From an uncultured Opitutia bacterium (GTDB taxonomy: Bacteria; Verrucomicrobiota; Verrucomicrobiia; Opitutales; Opitutaceae), in contig CAJAFD010000164.1 in the NCBI GenBank assembly GCA_903938935.1, positions 1-10,095 on the forward strand: a DNA stretch of 10,095 nucleotides. The letters run 5' to 3'. The notes beneath the pieces were generated by a model that made no database searches, was not told the DNA's origin, and saw nothing but the letters and a program-made list of their open reading frames with translations. Position numbers and translations under genes: made by a program. Shown here piece by piece: positions 8,042-10,095 of this stretch. Numbering within the stretch: the first letter of the stretch is position 1; the number at the start of each line of letters is the position of its first letter.

Positions 8042-8064
8042 ACCCGCCTCCGAGCAGCGCGGGT
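8042..8064. other. GC-rich hairpin in the intergenic region
   Basis: ACCCGC (8042-8047) and GCGGGT (8059-8064) are perfect reverse complements with an 11-base loop. TTC (8038-8040) and GAA (8065-8067) extend the stem past one bulged base. It has no T-run on either strand, so it is not a standard intrinsic terminator. It may contribute to ending the upstream operon transcript or be incidental. Confidence 0.3.
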
Positions 8065-8098
8065 GAACAAAAGCCATCTCGCAACCCACGCGTGAGCC

Positions 8099-8127
8099 TT
8101 ATCCGTCTATTTTACTTGCAATAAAAT
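8099..8127 (+). promoter_or_regulatory. Candidate promoter of the winged-helix regulator
   Basis: TAAAAT (8122-8127) matches five of six bases of the sigma-70 -10 consensus. TTATCC (8099-8104) is a poor -35, placed 17 bp upstream. The -10 lies inside the only AT-rich island of the 363-bp gap before the regulator gene. The perfect inverted repeat 8118-8138 overlaps the -10 and the expected start site. The weak -35 would suit a promoter with its own activator or low basal use. Confidence 0.4.
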
Positions 8128-8138
8128 GTATTTATTGC
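8118..8138. promoter_or_regulatory. Perfect inverted repeat, candidate operator over the regulator's promoter
   Basis: GCAATAAA (8118-8125) and TTTATTGC (8131-8138) are exact reverse complements around ATGTA. A 21-bp dyad of this geometry fits a dimeric DNA-binding protein, and its place on the -10 fits repression. It contains AAATGTATTT (8124-8133), whose reverse complement occurs once in the intergenic region after the regulator (9146-9155). The binding protein is unknown; the winged-helix regulator encoded just downstream is the obvious candidate for autoregulation. Confidence 0.45.
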
Positions 8139-8211
8139 CACACACCCAGGGGCTCAAAACGGACTGCGTAAATACCACACCCAGACCAAATCGCCCCGCG
8201 ATCCATCACGC

Positions 8212-8301
8212 ATGAAAATTTCGCCAAGCCCTGTGCGTCACCCACGCGCTCTGCACACCAGCGGCACCGTTCGCAGCGCCCGAAACCGCCCCTCGCTGTG
8301 A
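8212..8301 (+). CDS. Possible 29-residue basic leader peptide coupled to the regulator
   Basis: A short ORF beginning ATGAAAATT and ending in TGA at 8299-8301, which overlaps the GTG start (8298-8300) of the regulator as GTGA. It encodes MKISPSPVRHPRALHTSGTV plus nine more residues (RSARNRPSL): seven Arg/Lys and no acidic residue. The exact stop/start overlap, also used at 1523 in this window, would allow translational coupling, and a weak GTG start without a Shine-Dalgarno could benefit from it. A 30-codon ORF can arise by chance in GC-rich DNA, and no family is recognised, so it is only a possibility. Confidence 0.3.
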   Translation: MKISPSPVRHPRALHTSGTVRSARNRPSL

Positions 8302-9044
8302 TCGCCATCATCTCACCCCACGCCGACGAACGCGCCCACCTGGCTGCGCTCTGCGCCAGCCGCCAGCTCGATAACACCGTTTGCGATTCTCTCTTCGCGC
8401 TCAAAGCACTCCTCCGTCGAGTCAGCCCGCGCGTCATCCTTACGCGCCAGCACCTCGGCGACGGCCAATCCGAGGATGTCATCTCCGCGCTTACGAGCGC
8501 CGGCCCACTCGCGCCGACGCACATCGTGGTACTCATCCAAGCCGATGCACCCGCGCCCATCGAAGCCCGCCACATCGCCCTCGGCGCCGACCTCGTCCAA
8601 CGCGATCCCGTTCAACCCGAAGTGCTCGTCGAATATCTCGAGAAATACCACCGCGCTTCCCGCCGCTCCCGCCTCAGCCCCAACCGCGGCGCGCCCTTAC
8701 CCAAACCCATTCCCTTTGCCGGCGGCCTCATGCACTTCAACGAACACCGCCTCCAAAACGGCAGTCGCACCCTCCGCCTCTCTCCGCGCGAAGTTACCCT
8801 CGTCGAACTCCTGCTCCAATCCCGCGGAGCTCTGATTACCTACGACACCCTTTATAGCGAAATCCTGGCGCGCCGCTTTGATGGGGACACCAGCAACCTC
8901 CGCGTCCTCCTCGGCAAACTCGTCCGTTCCACCCAACGCATTGGCCTATCCCTACGCCCCTGGATCGAAGTCATTCCCAAGACCGGTTACCGCTATTGCC
9001 CGCCCGCTCCGACCAGCGACCTCCCCGCTGATTCCGCCGCCTAG
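8298..9044 (+). CDS. Winged-helix transcriptional regulator with degenerate receiver (OmpR/PhoB-like, non-phosphorylatable)
   Basis: A 248-residue protein from a GTG at 8298. Residues 1-120 have the length and alternating strand/helix rhythm of a CheY-like receiver but lack its chemistry. The first strand ends IISPHADER where two acidic residues are expected. The third strand, PRVILTRQHLGDG (44-56), aligns with the usual VLLDLxLPDG and has R50 in place of the phospho-acceptor Asp. No Thr/Ser or Lys stands out in the fourth and fifth strand positions (IVVLIQ, DLVQRDP). After a basic Pro-rich linker (120-140), residues 145-235 form a Trans_reg_C winged helix: LRLSPREVTLVELLL, GALITYDTLYSEI, recognition helix about 198-212 (TSNLRVLLGKLVRS), and the wing IEVIPKTGYRY. 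It probably binds DNA without phosphorylation control, perhaps via a ligand or partner. Palindromic AT-rich DNA flanks the gene on both sides. Target genes are unknown; the downstream export genes are likely. Confidence 0.85.
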   Translation: MIAIISPHADERAHLAALCASRQLDNTVCDSLFALKALLRRVSPRVILTRQHLGDGQSEDVISALTSAGPLAPTHIVVLIQADAPAPIEARHIALGADLVQRDPVQPEVLVEYLEKYHRASRRSRLSPNRGAPLPKPIPFAGGLMHFNEHRLQNGSRTLRLSPREVTLVELLLQSRGALITYDTLYSEILARRFDGDTSNLRVLLGKLVRSTQRIGLSLRPWIEVIPKTGYRYCPPAPTSDLPADSAA

Positions 9045-9120
9045 TTTTAGTTAGCCCCCGATCTTCGGCACCTCACCGCCCACAAAGCGCCCGAGTCCAA
9101 ACCGCGCCAAAAATGGCATG

Positions 9121-9144
9121 CGTAATATTACGGATAAATTACGG
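9121..9144. promoter_or_regulatory. Tandem ATTACGG repeats plus palindrome, candidate winged-helix regulator site
   Basis: ATTACGG occurs at 9127-9133 and again at 9138-9144, separated by ATAA: 7-bp direct repeats with an 11-bp period, the geometry of PhoB/OmpR-type winged-helix sites. The first copy also forms the right half of a perfect 12-bp palindrome, CGTAATATTACG (9121-9132), giving three ATTACG half-sites in 23 bp. It lies upstream of the 83-residue gene and just downstream of the gene for a winged-helix regulator, so that protein is the natural binder. This is inferred from spacing only. Confidence 0.45.
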
Positions 9145-9145
9145 T

Positions 9146-9155
9146 AAATACATTT
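9146..9155. repeat. Inverted copy of the 10-mer found in the regulator's promoter
   Basis: AAATACATTT here is the exact reverse complement of AAATGTATTT at 8124-8133. Each copy is itself an AAAT-NN-ATTT dyad, and each is followed on the plus strand by ATTGC (0 or 1 base later). The pair flanks the winged-helix gene. AT-rich 10-mers recur by chance in AT-rich DNA, which lowers the weight, but both lie in promoter-like positions. Confidence 0.35.
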
Positions 9156-9177
9156 CATTGCTGTCATAAATTAATAT
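9149..9177 (+). promoter_or_regulatory. Candidate promoter of the 83-residue gene
   Basis: TAATAT (9172-9177) is a good -10 and lies in the TTAATATTAA palindrome (9171-9180). The hexamer 17 bp upstream, TACATT (9149-9154), is a poor -35. The ATTACGG repeats end 4 bp before it, where an activator would sit. A further dyad, TGAAAT-G-ATTTCA (9187-9199), lies in the expected 5' leader. The whole stretch from 9121 to 9235 is clearly AT-rich against the GC-rich surroundings. Confidence 0.35.
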
Positions 9178-9235
9178 TAAAGAGCGTGAAATGATTTCAA
9201 AAAATAATCCACGCCCGAGCGAAAACTAAAAAATC

Positions 9236-9487
9236 ATGGAAAAGATCCCCGGCTTCCGCACCCCGAGTATCCGCGTCCGCATGGACAACCCCGATCATCA
9301 CATCTGGGACAATAACGGCACCTGGTTCATTCACTATACCCTTTACCCGAGCACCTACACCAAGAAGCGCATCCGCCGCTCATTGCGGACCAAAGACATC
9401 GTCTGCGCCCGCCAACGCCGCGACCGCATCCTCGCCCGCTACGCCAACCTGATCATCTACAACGAGCCCAAGAAAATCGCCGCGTGA
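9236..9487 (+). CDS. 83-residue basic protein resembling a free-standing integrase arm-type DNA-binding domain
   Basis: No family is assigned with certainty. The middle of the protein, NGTWFIHYTLY (27-37), then KKRIRRSLRTKDIVCARQRRDR (43-64) and ILARYANL, follows the pattern of the N-terminal arm domain of tyrosine recombinases: W-x-aromatic strand, basic second strand, S-L-x-T-K-D turn, then a helix rich in Ala/Arg. There is no catalytic domain here and the protein ends at a TGA (9485-9487), so it would be a stand-alone domain. The protein is strongly basic, lacks a signal peptide, and has no Gly-Gly leader site. The ATG is preceded by an A-rich leader (CTAAAAAATC) with no Shine-Dalgarno. 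It lies between a winged-helix regulator and an export fusion protein, so it could be a small DNA-binding regulator, a remnant of an integrase, or a cargo. Its codon use is like that of the neighbours, so recent import is not evident. Confidence 0.6.
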   Translation: MEKIPGFRTPSIRVRMDNPDHHIWDNNGTWFIHYTLYPSTYTKKRIRRSLRTKDIVCARQRRDRILARYANLIIYNEPKKIAA

Positions 9488-9559
9488 TTTCTTAGGACTA
9501 GAATAGCTTTCAGCCGCTCCTACTCCGGAAAACCCCGACCACCCCTTCCCGCGAGTAAC

Positions 9560-10095
9560 ATAAATACCCCACCTACCCCCGAAGCGATTCCCCTGCTTCC
9601 TGCCCTGCTAGCCCAGCACACCGTCGAAAGCCTCTACGCGGAACACGGGCCCGCGCGGCCTTGGATTTATTGGCTCGCCCTCCTAGGCGTGACTGCCGCG
9701 CTCGCCGCGCTCCCGCTCATCGAAGTCGACGTCACTGTGCGCGCCCCCGGCGTTGTCCGTCCTGCCACCGAGCGCACCGAGCTCCGCGTCCCGCTCAGCG
9801 CGCAAATCGCCCAAGTGCTCGCCCGCGACAACGACACGGTCACTGCCGGCCAGCCGCTCCTCGTGCTGCGCTCGCGTGACCTCGACGAACGCCTCGCGCT
9901 CAATCGCACCCGTCAAACGCTATCCACCAGCCTCATCACCGACCTCACGCGCCTCACCCCCGCCGCCACCGATTCCAGCCCAGCACACCCTTTCCCCTTA
10001 GAAGTCACCACACTTGAGACCCCGGAACTTCGCGCCGATCTCGCCCAACTCCATGCGCAATGGGCCACGCAGCAACTCACCCAAGCCAAAGCCAG
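9560..10095 (+). CDS. HlyD-family membrane fusion protein (partial, start uncertain, C-terminus beyond window)
   Basis: The frame is open from the TGA at 9485-9487 to the window end. From about 9560 it reads as the N-terminus of a HlyD/EmrA-type periplasmic adaptor: a short cytosolic part (INTPPTPEAIPLL... ESLYAEHGPARPW), one membrane helix (IYWLALLGVTAALAALPLI, 9665-9721), then VRAPGVVRPATERTELRVPL and DNDTVTAGQPLLVL, the first half of a lipoyl-like domain. A helical-hairpin region rich in Leu, Gln and Ala (DLDERLALNRTRQTL onward) continues to the edge. Such proteins link an inner-membrane ABC transporter to an outer-membrane channel; this version resembles those beside peptidase-containing bacteriocin exporters. 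There is no in-frame ATG, GTG or TTG before the GTG at 9689, which lies inside the membrane helix. The start given is the ATA before AATACCCCACC and is provisional; ATT (9587) or CTG (9593, 9605) are alternatives, and a mutated start is possible. Confidence 0.75.
   Translation, partial: MNTPPTPEAIPLLPALLAQHTVESLYAEHGPARPWIYWLALLGVTAALAALPLIEVDVTVRAPGVVRPATERTELRVPLSAQIAQVLARDNDTVTAGQPLLVLRSRDLDERLALNRTRQTLSTSLITDLTRLTPAATDSSPAHPFPLEVTTLETPELRADLAQLHAQWATQQLTQAKA

Larger units (their letters stand above)
7935..8211. other. Intergenic region after the tdh-kbl-cdd-rmuC operon
   Basis: No convincing gene was found on either strand; the minus-strand frame at 7758-8084 is mostly a shadow of the upstream gene. 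The left part is of average composition and should contain the operon's transcription end, but no hairpin followed by a T-run was found. A GC hairpin lies at 8042-8064. From about 8099 the sequence turns AT-rich and holds a candidate promoter and a palindrome, described separately. Confidence 0.6.

Noticed and set aside
8042..8064. Intrinsic terminator after the tdh-kbl-cdd-rmuC run
   Set aside because: The hairpin has no T-run on either strand, so it was kept only as a hairpin of unknown role.
8132..8651. Minus-strand frames opposite the winged-helix gene
   Set aside because: They lie antisense to the regulator with its clear winged helix, and their sequences show no family features.
9121..9235. 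Attachment site or mobile-element end next to the integrase-arm-like gene
   Set aside because: No tRNA gene, no matching direct repeat farther away and no catalytic integrase or transposase were found; the repeats fit operators better.
9236..10095. A single gene joining the 83-residue protein and the HlyD-type protein by TGA readthrough
   Set aside because: They share a frame, but the 24 codons after the TGA look non-coding and no recoding signal is seen; two genes is the simpler reading.

Overview
The window looks like a chromosomal segment of a GC-rich Gram-negative bacterium, most likely a verrucomicrobium of the Opitutaceae type. This is inferred from the strong preference for CTC (Leu) and GCC (Ala) codons, the near absence of purine-rich Shine-Dalgarno sequences, a TIGR03067-like protein, and the family mix. 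No rRNA, tRNA, CRISPR array or insertion sequence was seen.

Left part (1-3448). An Old Yellow Enzyme-type ene-reductase runs leftward off the window edge. Divergent from it is a two-gene unit: an exported SGNH/GDSL hydrolase whose stop overlaps the GTG start of an HD-domain 5'-nucleotidase-like protein. That gene ends 6 bp from the end of a convergent dGTPase-like HD triphosphohydrolase, so two HD nucleotide hydrolases lie tail to tail.

Middle part (3449-7934). This is a tightly packed rightward unit, probably one operon. tdh and kbl form the complete threonine-to-glycine plus acetyl-CoA route. They are followed at 11, 9 and -4 bp spacings by cdd (cytidine deaminase), rmuC (membrane-anchored, coiled-coil, nuclease-like) and a small TIGR03067-like protein. 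This is conserved metabolism and genome maintenance with little that is unusual.

Right part (7935-10095). The character changes here. A 363-bp gap with an AT-rich, palindrome-bearing promoter leads to a GTG-started winged-helix regulator. Its receiver-like N-terminus has lost the phospho-acceptor Asp (Arg at that place) and the other phosphorylation residues. A 29-codon ORF overlaps its start codon. A second AT-rich intergenic stretch follows (9045-9235), packed with palindromes and two 7-bp direct repeats at 11-bp spacing. Next come an 83-residue basic protein resembling a free-standing integrase arm domain, and then the N-terminal part of a HlyD-type membrane fusion protein, which runs off the right edge. 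No ATG, GTG or TTG start lies in the fusion-protein frame between the upstream stop and a GTG inside its membrane helix. The two AT-rich intergenic regions share a 10-mer in opposite orientation. A reasonable reading is a self-regulated export cassette (regulator, small protein, fusion protein, presumably an ABC transporter beyond the edge). It is the most interesting part of the window, but its function is inferred.
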